A stretch of DNA of 64,000 nucleotides from Caballeronia pedi (GCF_001544915.2 NZ_FCOE02000009.1:124001-188000), one strand, 5' to 3'. Numbered from the stretch's first letter, positions 19,880-30,687 are shown. Numbers and translations: made by a program. Notes: generated from the letters alone by a model not told the origin.

Positions 19880-20354
19880 TCTCCTTCAAAAACGCCAGAC
19901 GCATGACGATGGCGTCCTCGCGCGAGCGATGCCGCGCGGGGTAATAGTTCTTGCGACGTCCGATGGCCGTGAAGCCGAAGCGCTCGTATAGCTGGATCGC
20001 GCGCGGATTGGACGGCCGCACTTCGAGCAGCACGCCTTCGAGTTTCTCGGCGCGCGTGATGCGCACCGCTTCGCGCAGCAGCGTGAGCCCCGCGCCCGCG
20101 CGCTGCGCCGCCGGCGCCACGCACAGATTGAGCAGATGCATCTCGTCGACGACTGGCATCAGCACGCAATAGCCGATCAGCGTGCCGGTCACGTGGCGCA
20201 GACACACGCCGTAGTAGCCGTTGCGCAGCGAATCCTGGAAATTGCCGCGACTCCACGGAAACTCGTAGGCGAGCTTTTCGACCGCGGCGACTTCGTCGAG
20301 GTCGGCTTCGGTCATCGGCGTGAGATAGCGGTCCGCCAGCAATACCCCGCTCAC
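19860..20354 (-). CDS. rimI: ribosomal-protein-alanine N-acetyltransferase
   Basis: 164-residue GNAT acetyltransferase that in E. coli acetylates the N-terminal alanine of ribosomal protein S18. Seen: the acetyl-CoA binding segment CVAPAAQRAGAGLTLL (motif A, Q/R-x-x-G-x-G/A), LEVRPSNPRAIQLYERFGF and GRRKNYYP. It starts with GTG at 20354 and overlaps the tsaB stop in a GTGA 4-bp overlap. The tsaB-rimI pairing is common in proteobacteria. Confidence 0.93.
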   Translation of the reverse strand: MSGVLLADRYLTPMTEADLDEVAAVEKLAYEFPWSRGNFQDSLRNGYYGVCLRHVTGTLIGYCVLMPVVDEMHLLNLCVAPAAQRAGAGLTLLREAVRITRAEKLEGVLLEVRPSNPRAIQLYERFGFTAIGRRKNYYPARHRSREDAIVMRLAFLKESAHGAG

Positions 20355-21130
20355 CGAAGCGCCTCCTCGCGGGCTTGCATGCGTTCGGCCGTGGTCTGGG
20401 CGACCTTGTCGCGCACATATTCCGGCGCGGCGAGCTCGGGCGCGACGGTGCGCCCCGCCCGCAGAGCGCGCAGGCCGATGAGCGCGACCGGCAGCGCATG
20501 CGGCAGCGCTTCACGATCGACGCGCGCGGCTACGGCCAGCGCCGGCAGGCGATCGCCGAACGCCGCGGCGGCGTTGCCGGCAAGCGCGAACGGCACGTCC
20601 GGCAGCGGCAGCGCGCCGGGCGCATCGAGCGCGGCCGAATGCAGCGTGCGCCATTCGGCGGCGGCGGAATCGAATTCGAAGTCGGCCCAGTACACCTCGT
20701 CCATGCGGGCGTCGAGCGCGGTGAGCACGCGCGGCGGAATCGACGGATCGTTCAGCCGCGCGCCTTCCGCGCAGGCGAGCAGCGTGCTGACCGGCACCAC
20801 CGGCACGCCCAGCCCGAACGCCAGTCCTTGCGCGACGCCCGTCGCCGTGCGCAGGCCGGTGAACGAGCCCGGTCCGGCGCCGAACGCGATGGCCGCGCAA
20901 TCGGCGAGCGCGAGGCCCGCTTCGTCGAAGAGTTCGCGCACGGCGGGCAAGAGGCGCGTGCTCGAAACCGCGCCGGTCGCTTCGTGACGGAACCACACGC
21001 GCGTGTCGCCGTTTACGTACTGCGGCGCGGCGGCGGAATGAGCGGAGTCGGAGGCGGTGTCGGCGAGCAGGAGCGCAACGGAGCAAAACTCCGTCGAGGT
21101 GTCGAGGGCGAGCAAAACGGTGCGTGTCAT
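20351..21130 (-). CDS. tsaB: tRNA t6A biosynthesis protein TsaB
   Basis: 259-residue ASKHA-fold partner of TsaD in forming threonylcarbamoyladenosine at position 37 of ANN-decoding tRNAs. Seen: VLLALDTSTEFCSVALL at the N terminus and GAGPGSFTGLRTATGVAQGLAF, the family signature. The ATG at 21130 gives the normal length; further upstream codons would read into the ACBP promoter region. First gene of the tsaB-rimI-udg-DUF1853 operon, divergent from the ACBP gene. Confidence 0.95.
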   Translation of the reverse strand: MTRTVLLALDTSTEFCSVALLLADTASDSAHSAAAPQYVNGDTRVWFRHEATGAVSSTRLLPAVRELFDEAGLALADCAAIAFGAGPGSFTGLRTATGVAQGLAFGLGVPVVPVSTLLACAEGARLNDPSIPPRVLTALDARMDEVYWADFEFDSAAAEWRTLHSAALDAPGALPLPDVPFALAGNAAAAFGDRLPALAVAARVDREALPHALPVALIGLRALRAGRTVAPELAAPEYVRDKVAQTTAERMQAREEALR

Positions 21131-21298
21131 AGCCAGTATTGTAATGCGGGACATGCGCCGCATTCGCGCGAAGCACGCACGCGAATCGATCCAAAGCGCA
21201 TCTGGAAGACCCGCTCGGTTCGAGGAAAGCCTCGACAGGCCGCGCGAGTCCGGCTTGCTAAGATCGTGCGGTCCAATTTCGAGAAGAACGGAGAACGC

Positions 21299-21568
21299 AT
21301 GACCGACATCGATCAGCAATTCGCGCAGGCCCAGACCGACGTCACTGAACTACCCGAACGTCCGGGCAATCTCACGCTGCTGCGCCTCTACGCGCTTTTC
21401 AAGCAGGCGAGCGTCGGCGACGTGCAGGGCGACAAGCCGGGCTTCGCCGATATCGCCGGCAAATACAAGTACGAAGCATGGTCCGCGCTTCAGGGCACGC
21501 CCGTCGATGATGCCAAGGCGCGCTACGTCGAACTCGTCGAATCGCTCAAACGCGGCGAAGCGGCCTGA
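21299..21568 (+). CDS. acyl-CoA-binding protein (ACBP)
   Basis: 89-residue four-helix acyl-CoA-binding protein, a family best known from eukaryotes. Seen: NLTLLRLYALFKQASVGDVQ and GFADIAGKYKYEAWSAL, which match the ACBP signature (LYxxFKQAxxGD ... D-x-x-GKxKxxAW), including the Tyr and Lys that hold the CoA moiety. The ATG at 21299 follows AACGGAGAACGC, a good ribosome-binding site. The gene stands alone, divergent from tsaB. A cytoplasmic acyl-CoA buffer fits the fatty acid genes later in the window. Confidence 0.9.
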   Translation: MTDIDQQFAQAQTDVTELPERPGNLTLLRLYALFKQASVGDVQGDKPGFADIAGKYKYEAWSALQGTPVDDAKARYVELVESLKRGEAA

Positions 21569-22023
21569 GGCCAGCGCGTTTCCCGCCGCGCCGTTCCGTG
21601 CCCAGGGACGGCGCACAAACGCGTCAAAATGTGGCGCAGTGCAGCAAAATCAGATATACTGTCGGTCAGCGCTTCACTGTGAGTCGGCTGCTTTCTGGCA
21701 AAGCCTCACGCAGCAAGGCGCTTCGTAGCGTTTTGCTCCAATCCAGTTTAGAAACTGTCCCCTCCCTGCTAGGCCGTTGCGCGGTTGTCTTGCGCGCAGT
21801 TTTCCCGGCCCGTCATGCATCAGGCTGACGTCAGCGCCCGTCGTTCTCTTCGGAACGATCGAGCCTGTCGAATCCGATACAGCTTCTAACAAAGATGCTC
21901 GCCGCACGTTCGCGCGAGTAGCCCCCGTTTTTCGATTTGCCCGCTGTTTCTTCGCTCGCTGAATCCAACGACTTGGGTATGCCGATTGGCGCCGACGCCT
22001 TATTTCCCGTTTCAAGGATCGAC
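21569..22023 (+). promoter_or_regulatory. 455-bp gene-free leader upstream of rhlE
   Basis: No supportable gene. A TATACT at 21655-21660 is the best -10 candidate; the -35 is weak. Transcription from there would give an untranslated leader of about 360 nt. Long leaders are typical of cold-inducible RNA helicase and cold-shock genes, so post-transcriptional control is plausible. Several GC-rich inverted segments occur but no known riboswitch is recognisable. Confidence 0.45.
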
Positions 22024-23661
22024 ATGACTTCGAGCTTCACCGCTAGCCCGTTGGACAATCTCGCAGCAACCATTGGCATTCCCTCCTCGGCCGATACCCC
22101 GGCGACCGAAGCACCCGCCGACAAGCCCACCGGCCCCTCTTTCGAATCCCTCGGCCTGTGCGCCGACATCGTGTCCGCGCTGACCGCCGCGGGCTACCAG
22201 AACCCGACGCCCGTGCAGCAGCGCGCGATTCCCGCTGCGCTCGCCGGACGCGATCTGCTCGTTTCCAGCCCGACCGGTTCGGGCAAGACGGCGGCTTTCA
22301 TGCTGCCGGCCATCGAAAAATTCTCGCAACTGCAAAAGCAGGAAGCGCAGCAGCCGCGCGAGCCGCGTGATCCGAACGCAGCCCGTGGCCGCCGTCCGCA
22401 GCCGGTCGCCCGCCCGCGCCTGCTCGTGCTGACGCCGACGCGCGAACTCGCGATGCAGGTTTCCACCGCCGCGACCACGTACGGCAAGCACCTGCGCCGC
22501 CTGCGCACCGTCAGCATTCTCGGCGGCGTCGCCTACGGCCAGCAGTTGATGCTGCTCGCGAAAAACCCCGAGATTCTCGTCGCGACGCCGGGCCGTCTGA
22601 TCGATCACCTCGAGCGCGGCCGTATCGATCTGTCGAACCTGGACATGCTTGTGCTCGACGAAGCCGACCGCATGCTCGACATGGGCTTCATCGAAGACAT
22701 CGAGCGCATCGTCGACGCGACGCCGGCCACGCGCCAGACGCTGCTCTTCTCCGCGACCATCGACAGCAAGATCACGTCGCTGACGGGGCGTCTCCTGAAG
22801 GACCCGGAGCGCATCGAGATCGTGCAGAAGCTCGAAGCGAGCGGCAACATCGCGCAGACCGTGCATTACGTCGACGACCGCGATCACAAGGATCGTCTGC
22901 TCGATCATCTGCTGCGCGGCGAAGGCCTCGATCAGGCGATCGTCTTCACGGCGACCAAGAGCGACGCGGACCTCATCGCCAATCGTCTCGCGGACGCGGG
23001 CTTCGAATCGGCCGCGCTGCACGGCGACCTGCCGCAAGGCGCGCGCAACCGCACGATCCGCGCGCTGCGCGAGCGCCGTGTGCGCGTGCTGGTGGCAACC
23101 GACGTCGCCGCGCGCGGCATCGACATTCCGGGCATCACGCACGTCTTCAATTACGATCTGCCGAAGTTCGCGGAAGACTACGTGCACCGTATCGGCCGTA
23201 CGGGCCGTGCGGGCCGCAGCGGTACGGCGGTCAGCCTCGTGCATCACGCCGAAATGGGCGCGCTGAAGCGCATCGAGCGTTTCGTGCGCAATCCGCTGCC
23301 GGTGAACGTCATTGCGGGCTTCGAGCCGCGCAGGGCGCCGCCCAAGGGCGGTTTCGGCGGCGGCGGCCGTGGCCGTCCGGGTGGCGGTAACGGTGGCGGA
23401 CGCCGCTTCGGCAGCGGTGGTGGCGGTAATAGCGGCAGCGGTCGCGGTTACGGTGCGGGCAACGCCAGCGGCTACGGCAATAAGTCGAACGCCGGTGCGC
23501 GCGAAGGCGGCTATCGCAGCGGCAACAGCGAAGGCGGTTATCGCGGCGGCAACAGCGAAGGCGGCTACCGCGGCGGCAATCGTGAAGGCGGCTTCGGCCA
23601 GCGCGACGGCTACAGCGCGCGCCGCAACGACGGTCCGCGCGCCCCGCGCCGCAGCAGCTAA
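22024..23661 (+). CDS. rhlE: DEAD-box ATP-dependent RNA helicase, RhlE type
   Basis: 545-residue RNA helicase. Helicase domain 1 has the Q-motif region (NPTPVQQRAIP), Walker A SPTGSGKTAAF, PTRELAMQV, the DEAD box VLDEADRMLDMGF and SAT; domain 2 has ARGIDIPGITHVFNYD and HRIGRTGRAGRSG. The C-terminal ~100 residues are Gly/Arg/Asn-rich, with tandem EGGYRGGNS units that probably bind RNA without sequence specificity. I chose ATG 22024 (AAGGATCGAC just upstream); an in-frame ATG at 21979 is possible. Bidirectional terminator follows. Likely role: ribosome assembly or RNA decay, possibly at low temperature. Confidence 0.93.
   Translation: MTSSFTASPLDNLAATIGIPSSADTPATEAPADKPTGPSFESLGLCADIVSALTAAGYQNPTPVQQRAIPAALAGRDLLVSSPTGSGKTAAFMLPAIEKFSQLQKQEAQQPREPRDPNAARGRRPQPVARPRLLVLTPTRELAMQVSTAATTYGKHLRRLRTVSILGGVAYGQQLMLLAKNPEILVATPGRLIDHLERGRIDLSNLDMLVLDEADRMLDMGFIEDIERIVDATPATRQTLLFSATIDSKITSLTGRLLKDPERIEIVQKLEASGNIAQTVHYVDDRDHKDRLLDHLLRGEGLDQAIVFTATKSDADLIANRLADAGFESAALHGDLPQGARNRTIRALRERRVRVLVATDVAARGIDIPGITHVFNYDLPKFAEDYVHRIGRTGRAGRSGTAVSLVHHAEMGALKRIERFVRNPLPVNVIAGFEPRRAPPKGGFGGGGRGRPGGGNGGGRRFGSGGGGNSGSGRGYGAGNASGYGNKSNAGAREGGYRSGNSEGGYRGGNSEGGYRGGNREGGFGQRDGYSARRNDGPRAPRRSS
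23503..23598 (+). repeat. 27-bp coding tandem repeat in rhlE
   Basis: Units at 23503-23529, 23530-23556 and 23557-23583 plus a 15-bp partial unit encode EGGY(R)(S/G)GN(S/R). The third codon positions differ among units, so the repeat is maintained at protein level. Copy number could vary between strains. Confidence 0.85.
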
Positions 23662-23704
23662 GCGCGATCAGGAAGCGGCGCCCGCGCCGTTGTTCCACGC
23701 GATG

Positions 23705-23738
23705 AAAAAACCGATGCCTCGTGCATCGGTTTTTTTTT
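23705..23738. terminator. terminator after rhlE
   Basis: ACCGATGC (23710-23717) pairs with GCATCGGT (23723-23730), 5-nt loop, flanked by A-run on the left and nine T residues on the right. Works best for rhlE on the plus strand. Confidence 0.9.
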
Positions 23739-23771
23739 CGTCCAGTCGCCATATTTCACGATGTGCAATAG

Positions 23772-23790
23772 TCTTTTGCGTCGCAAAAGA
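23772..23790. promoter_or_regulatory. palindrome TCTTTTGCG-T-CGCAAAAGA upstream of aceA
   Basis: A perfect 9-1-9 inverted repeat located about 210 bp before aceA. It has no T-tract downstream and lies after the rhlE terminator, so an operator is more likely than a terminator. The bound regulator is unknown. Confidence 0.55.
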
Positions 23791-23806
23791 TGTGCTGCGC
23801 GGCACA
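23791..23806. promoter_or_regulatory. second near-palindrome, TGTGC-N6-GCACA
   Basis: TGTGC at 23791-23795 and GCACA at 23802-23806, with a further near-symmetric centre (TGCGCG). It abuts the palindrome at 23772-23790 directly, so the two may form one composite site. Confidence 0.4.
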
Positions 23807-23940
23807 AATCGATACGTTGCAAGATAGAAAAAGGTATTCCGCAATACGATATGACGCACGTATCTCATTGAATCATAGCGATTAAATTCATCCGGAAATC
23901 TCGCTCCGAGGGGTGTTTCGGCGAGGTCGGTTTGCCTAGA

Positions 23941-23954
23941 CTCTTATATAAGAG
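23941..23954. promoter_or_regulatory. operator candidate CTCTTATATAAGAG in the aceA promoter
   Basis: A perfect 14-bp palindrome 48 bp before the aceA start. Its centre contains TATATA/TATAAG, so it probably overlaps the -10 element or lies right beside it, a good position for a repressor. I could not assign it to a known regulator. Confidence 0.6.
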
Positions 23955-24002
23955 TTATCGCCTCACTATTTGTCGTTCAGTCCAGTCTCAAGGAGAAACG
24001 CC

Positions 24003-25310
<1,308 letters not shown>

Positions 25311-25396
25311 TACCGCAGCAGGCAGGCTGAATCAGGGAGAGCGGTGAAAAGAAGCGGCGGCCGGGCGCATGCAGCAATGCTGCCCAGGCCGCCGCT

Positions 25397-25430
25397 CAAA
25401 CGAAAGCGCATTGCGTGCGCTTTTCGTTTG
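25397..25430. terminator. hairpin between convergent aceA and usp
   Basis: CAAACGAAAGCGCA (25397-25410) pairs with TGCGCTTTTCGTTTG (25416-25430) with one bulge; T-rich right arm. Probably a terminator serving the convergent genes. Confidence 0.6.
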
Positions 25431-25435
25431 CGGCA

Positions 25436-25870
25436 TCAGCGGTAAACGATGACCGGAATCTTGGTGTGCGTCAGTACGCGCTGCGTTTCGCTGCCGATAA
25501 GCAAACTTCCGAGGCCGCGGCGTCCGTGCGATGCCATCAGAATCACGTCGCAGCCATTTTGCTCCGCCGCTTCGATGATGCCGATGTAAGGCGCGGCATC
25601 GATGCTCGTCACGCTCGCGCACGGCACGCCGGCGCTTTCGGCGGCGCGCTCGACCGCACGCAGATGTTCGCGCGCTTCGTTCTCGGCGCGCGCGTGGAAG
25701 TCGTCGGGCGGCTCGACGGCGACATCGGCGAATGGCGAGTACGGGTACTGAGGCAGGCACGCATAGGCCGTGATGCGCGCGCCGACGGATTGCGCGAGAT
25801 CGATCGCGCCGTCGATGGCTTTTTGCGAAAGCTCGGAGCCGTCGGTCGGCACGAGGATGTGTTTGAACAT
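25436..25870 (-). CDS. universal stress protein (UspA family)
   Basis: 144-residue cytoplasmic USP-fold protein. It begins FKHILVPTDGSELSQKAIDGAIDLAQ and ends with the ATP-binding signature ASHGRRGLGSLLIGSETQRVLTHT (G-2x-G-9x-G-S/T type), so it probably binds ATP. ATG 25870 follows a GGAGGAC-type site in the reverse strand. Stress or growth-phase regulation is typical; the precise role is unknown. Convergent with aceA. Confidence 0.93.
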   Translation of the reverse strand: MFKHILVPTDGSELSQKAIDGAIDLAQSVGARITAYACLPQYPYSPFADVAVEPPDDFHARAENEAREHLRAVERAAESAGVPCASVTSIDAAPYIGIIEAAEQNGCDVILMASHGRRGLGSLLIGSETQRVLTHTKIPVIVYR

Positions 25871-25982
25871 GGCGTCCTCCGCAATACGTGTGGGTGCGTG
25901 GTTCCATTGTAGTAACGGGGACGCAGGCGAAGAAAGTTTCGATGCTTGCGCGTGACGATATGTCGCTAGGAATCCGAAACGT

Positions 25983-26885
25983 CTATCCCCAATACCCTGT
26001 CGCGTTATACGTATGCTTGAGCAGATCGAGAAACAATCGCACGCGCAACGGCAAGTGTCTTCGTTGCGGAAACACCGCATGAATGCCGATGGGCGGCGCG
26101 GCGAACGCATCGAGCACGCTCACGAGCCGGCCCGCGCCGATATCCTCGCCGACTTCCCACCACGAGCGCCACGCGAGGCCGCGGCCTTCGAGACACCATT
26201 CGTGCAGCACGGCGCCATCGGAGCATTCCATCGTGCCGGAAACCTTGATCGTCACGACCTTGCCGTCCTGCCCGAACACCCAGCCGCGCTGCTGATTGGC
26301 CGACGCCCCGAGCGCCAGACAATTGTGATGCGCGAGCGCCGCGAGATCGGCGGGTTTGCCGCGCCTCGCGAGATAGTCCGGCGACGCGACGCACACGCGC
26401 CGGTTTTCCCCGAGCCTCAACGACACGAGCGACGAATCCGGCAACTCGCCCAGCCGTATCGCGCAATCGAAACCTTCGTTGACGAGATCGACCATGCGGT
26501 CGGTCAGATCGAGACTCACCGACACGTCCGGATGCAGCGTCGTGAATTTCGGCACGAGCGGCGCGACGTGGCGGCGCCCGAAGCCCGCCGGCGCCGATAC
26601 GCGCAGATGCCCGCTCGCCTTCACGCCGCCCGCCGACACGCTCGCCTCCGCGTTCTGCATGTCGTTGATGATGCGCTGACAGTCCTCCAGAAACGCGGAG
26701 CCTTCGAAGGTGAGCGTGATCTTGCGCGTCGTGCGCACGAGCAGTTTCACGCCGAGCCGCTCTTCGAGCGCGTCCAGCCGGCGTCCGATGACCGCCGGCG
26801 CGATGCCTTCCGCCTGCGCCGCCGCCGACAGGCTGCCCTTCGCCGCGACCGAGGCGAAGGTTTCGATCTGCTTGAATCGATCCAT
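25983..26885 (-). CDS. LysR-family transcriptional regulator
   Basis: 300-residue regulator: N-terminal winged helix-turn-helix (FASVAAKGSLSAAAQAEGIAPAVIGRRL, then LEERLGVKLLVRTTRKITLT) and a periplasmic-binding-like effector domain from about 90. It is divergent from the HAD dehalogenase with a 123-bp interval, so it probably controls that gene and perhaps aceB behind it. The effector is unknown. Confidence 0.9.
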   Translation of the reverse strand: MDRFKQIETFASVAAKGSLSAAAQAEGIAPAVIGRRLDALEERLGVKLLVRTTRKITLTFEGSAFLEDCQRIINDMQNAEASVSAGGVKASGHLRVSAPAGFGRRHVAPLVPKFTTLHPDVSVSLDLTDRMVDLVNEGFDCAIRLGELPDSSLVSLRLGENRRVCVASPDYLARRGKPADLAALAHHNCLALGASANQQRGWVFGQDGKVVTIKVSGTMECSDGAVLHEWCLEGRGLAWRSWWEVGEDIGAGRLVSVLDAFAAPPIGIHAVFPQRRHLPLRVRLFLDLLKHTYNATGYWG

Positions 26886-27008
26886 GCGTGTTCGTCTTCA
26901 ATGATTCAGCTTGCGCACAGATTAGGTAAGTAAAAGTAAAAGATCAAGTGATTCGACGCCTCTTTTTCCATCACTTCGATCACGAATACAATCGATTCCG
27001 ACCTCTAC

Positions 27009-27824
27009 ATGGAGCGCACGGCTATGTCGGCCATAACGACACACGCATCGTCCCGATCTGTGAACCCTCCCCGCGCAGTCATCTTCGACGCCTACGGCAC
27101 GCTCTTCGACGTACATTCGGTCGTCGCGGCCGCCGAGCAGCTCTTTCCCGGCCACGGCGACGCGCTGTCGCAGCTCTGGCGTCAAAAGCAGATCGAATAC
27201 ACGCAGTTGCGCACGCTCGCCGATCCGGCGGGCGCGCATTACGAGGCCTTCTGGAACATCACGATCGATGCGTTGCGCCATGCGGCCGCGCGACTCGATC
27301 TCGCCGATGCGCTGACTCAAGCCGCCGAAAAGCGGCTGATGGACGAATACGCGTGCCTGTCCGCGTTCCCCGACACCGTGCCCGCGCTGCGTCAGTTGCG
27401 CGAGGGCTTCGATATGCCGCTCGCGATTCTGTCGAACGGCAATCCGCCCATGCTCGACATCGCCGTGAAGAGCGCCGGCATGACCGGGCTCTTCGATCAC
27501 GTGCTGTCCGTCGATGCCGTGCGCGCCTACAAGCCTGCCGCCGCCGCGTATGCGCTCGGCACGCGCGCGTTCGGCGCGGCCGCGCGCGACATCGTGTTCG
27601 TGTCGTCGAACGGCTGGGATGTCGCCGGCGCGACGTGGTTCGGCTACACGACTTTCTGGATCAATCGCGCGGCGCTGCCGATCGAAGAACTCGGCGTTGC
27701 GCCGCACGCCTGCGGACGCGGCATGGCCGACCTCATCGCGTTCCTCGACAACGGCTGCGCGCGGCAGGACATTGCGCTCGCGAGCCGTCGCGCGGGCGGC
27801 GGGCGTCGTCCGCCCGGCAGCTGA
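27009..27824 (+). CDS. haloacid dehalogenase, type II (HAD superfamily)
   Basis: 271-residue HAD hydrolase resembling (S)-2-haloacid dehalogenase. Catalytic Asp is in VIFDAYGTLFDVHS (type II dehalogenases carry DAYGTLFDV), followed by the cap domain, the SNGNP motif II and the VSSNGWDVAGA motif near residue 200 typical of dehalogenase rather than phosphatase members. The start may be ATG 27009 or ATG 27024. aceB follows 68 bp downstream; glycolate from haloacetate could feed glyoxylate to malate synthase, which is inference. Confidence 0.87.
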   Translation: MERTAMSAITTHASSRSVNPPRAVIFDAYGTLFDVHSVVAAAEQLFPGHGDALSQLWRQKQIEYTQLRTLADPAGAHYEAFWNITIDALRHAAARLDLADALTQAAEKRLMDEYACLSAFPDTVPALRQLREGFDMPLAILSNGNPPMLDIAVKSAGMTGLFDHVLSVDAVRAYKPAAAAYALGTRAFGAAARDIVFVSSNGWDVAGATWFGYTTFWINRAALPIEELGVAPHACGRGMADLIAFLDNGCARQDIALASRRAGGGRRPPGS

Positions 27825-27892
27825 TCTCATCACCTTTTTATCGCAGCAAGCGAACCACCAGCAAAACCGTCTGACCGACCAAGGAGAAAACC

Positions 27893-29503
<1,611 letters not shown>

Positions 29504-29530
29504 GCGTTTCGAGGGGTTTTGACGCACGGC

Positions 29531-29559
29531 GAAAAAGCGGCCTCCGGGCCGTTTTTTCG
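29531..29559. terminator. terminator after aceB
   Basis: A-run, CGGCC/GGCCG stem with a short loop, then six T residues; the A and T runs extend the stem. 28 bp after the aceB stop. Confidence 0.8.
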
Positions 29560-29657
29560 TCTGGCGCGCCTCATGGATCGAGCACGGCGTGTGCTACATT
29601 GCGCATCGTCTTTTCAACGATTCAACCGTGGAGCGCACTGACCGTGCGAACGACAGC

Positions 29658-29918
29658 ATGAGCAATATCCAGCTCGATATCGAATGGACCGAAGCGGCAT
29701 CGCGCAAGATCGAAAAACTGATGCCGCGCAACGTGAACAAGGACTCGTATCTGGCGCTGCCGCCCGTCGAATGTCTGCCGATGGAAGGCGACGTGCTTTT
29801 TCTCGGGCCGTCCGGCAAGCAGCAGCCGTTCATCGTCGCGGAGCGCCAGTATCATCACGACGGCGACGCCGACTGGACCATCATCCTGATCCTCGACGTG
29901 CCGCACGAAACGCACTGA
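29658..29918 (+). CDS. conserved small hypothetical protein
   Basis: 86-residue acidic soluble protein (MSNIQLDIEWTEAASRKIEKLMP). No recognised domain; the C-terminal part (FIVAERQYHHDGDADWTIILILDVP) looks like two beta strands ending a small alpha/beta fold. An in-frame GTG at 29628 would add 10 residues. Coding is supported by codon bias and the absence of a better overlapping frame. It converges on the monooxygenase with 18 bp between them. Confidence 0.65.
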   Translation: MSNIQLDIEWTEAASRKIEKLMPRNVNKDSYLALPPVECLPMEGDVLFLGPSGKQQPFIVAERQYHHDGDADWTIILILDVPHETH

Positions 29919-29936
29919 AGACGGTCCGCGGTTCCG

Positions 29937-30227
29937 TCAGAGAATCTTGCTCGCGACGCGGACTTCGCCGTGCTCGTATAGATCCGGCGCTTTGGCGCGA
30001 AACGTCTGAATATGCGCCGATTCGCCGTGCTTCGCGAGCGCGGCCTCGCTTTCCCAGCGCTCGACGAAGATAAAGCGCCGCGGCTCCTTGATGTCGCGGT
30101 GCAAATCGTACTGCAGCGCGCCCGGTTCCTTCCGCGTCGGCTCGACATTGGCTTCGAGCACGAGCCTCAATTCCTCTTCCTTGCCCGGCCTGGCGACAAA
30201 AATCGCGACGACGGCAACTTCCGACAT
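29937..30227 (-). CDS. ABM-domain monooxygenase (YgiN-like)
   Basis: 96-residue dimeric alpha/beta ferredoxin-like protein of the antibiotic biosynthesis monooxygenase family. Seen: VVAIFVARPGKEEELRLVLEAN, EPGALQYDLHRD, FIFVERWESEAALAKHGESAH. Members include quinol monooxygenases that act without cofactors. ATG 30227 (MSEVAVV) fits the family start. The 460 bp upstream hold a three-hairpin element whose last hairpin looks like a terminator facing this gene. Confidence 0.85.
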   Translation of the reverse strand: MSEVAVVAIFVARPGKEEELRLVLEANVEPTRKEPGALQYDLHRDIKEPRRFIFVERWESEAALAKHGESAHIQTFRAKAPDLYEHGEVRVASKIL

Positions 30228-30316
30228 AAACGTTCTCCTGTTTTCATGAATCGATGAAACCAGGAGCATAACCGCGCGCGTCGCACGCCGCCGAAACGAT
30301 CGACTCGGGTGGCCAA

Positions 30317-30410
30317 AGAAAAAGCCCGCGTTCCAAGCGAAACGCGGGCAAAAACCGTCGCCCTACGAGGATAGGCGACGGGGCCATCGGGGTTCGCGCG
30401 TAGCGAACCA
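30317..30410 (-). ncRNA. candidate structured RNA with three hairpins and a terminator
   Basis: Read on the minus strand: hairpin 1 GGTTCGC/GCGAACC (30403-30409 with 30391-30397), hairpin 2 CCGTCGCC/GGCGACGG (30374-30381 with 30355-30362), hairpin 3 a perfect 9-bp GCCCGCGTT/AACGCGGGC (30341-30349 with 30324-30332) followed by TTTTTCTTT. All are perfect stems in under 95 nt, and the T-tract sets the strand. It is either a free small RNA or a terminator-type leader about 90 nt upstream of the ABM monooxygenase. No promoter identified, no known family recognised. Confidence 0.6.
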
Positions 30411-30635
30411 ATCGTCTGTTTATGTCGTGCGAGGCGTGTAGGGCCGCGTCTAGAGGTCGCAGAAACCGCGTTTTGCGCCATTGATGCAATGTACTGTTCG
30501 CACGGCCATTTCTATAAGCTTTTGCGCACATTTCGCGATAGAAAGAATTGTCTGCGCAATTCGCCGGTCAGCCTCGCATTTCTGTGCACACTGAAGAGAA
30601 TCGTTTGCGCGCCCGTCGCGACGGTGAAGGCGCAA

Positions 30636-30665
30636 AAAAACCGCCTCGCGAAGGAGGCGGTTTTT
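30636..30665. terminator. bidirectional terminator after bamC
   Basis: CCGCCTC (30641-30647) pairs with GAGGCGG (30654-30660), flanked by seven A and five T residues. It lies 22 bp beyond the bamC stop on the minus strand. Confidence 0.85.
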
Positions 30666-30687
30666 CGTGGTTCAGTTGCGGAAACGA

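Larger units (their letters stand above)
30228..30687. other. 460-bp intergenic region
   Basis: No gene. It holds the structured RNA candidate (30317-30410), the bamC terminator (30636-30665) and, between them, repeated TTTGCGC-like words near 30472, 30521, 30552 (TCTGCGCA), 30604 and an inverted copy near 30629. I see no clear promoter on either strand. Confidence 0.6.

Noticed and set aside
23503..23598. CRISPR-like or minisatellite array
   Set aside because: Units of 27 bp with no spacers, in frame within rhlE and coding for Gly-rich repeats.
25397..25430. Mobile-element terminal repeat
   Set aside because: An imperfect hairpin between convergent stops is explained by termination; no transposase or target duplication is present.
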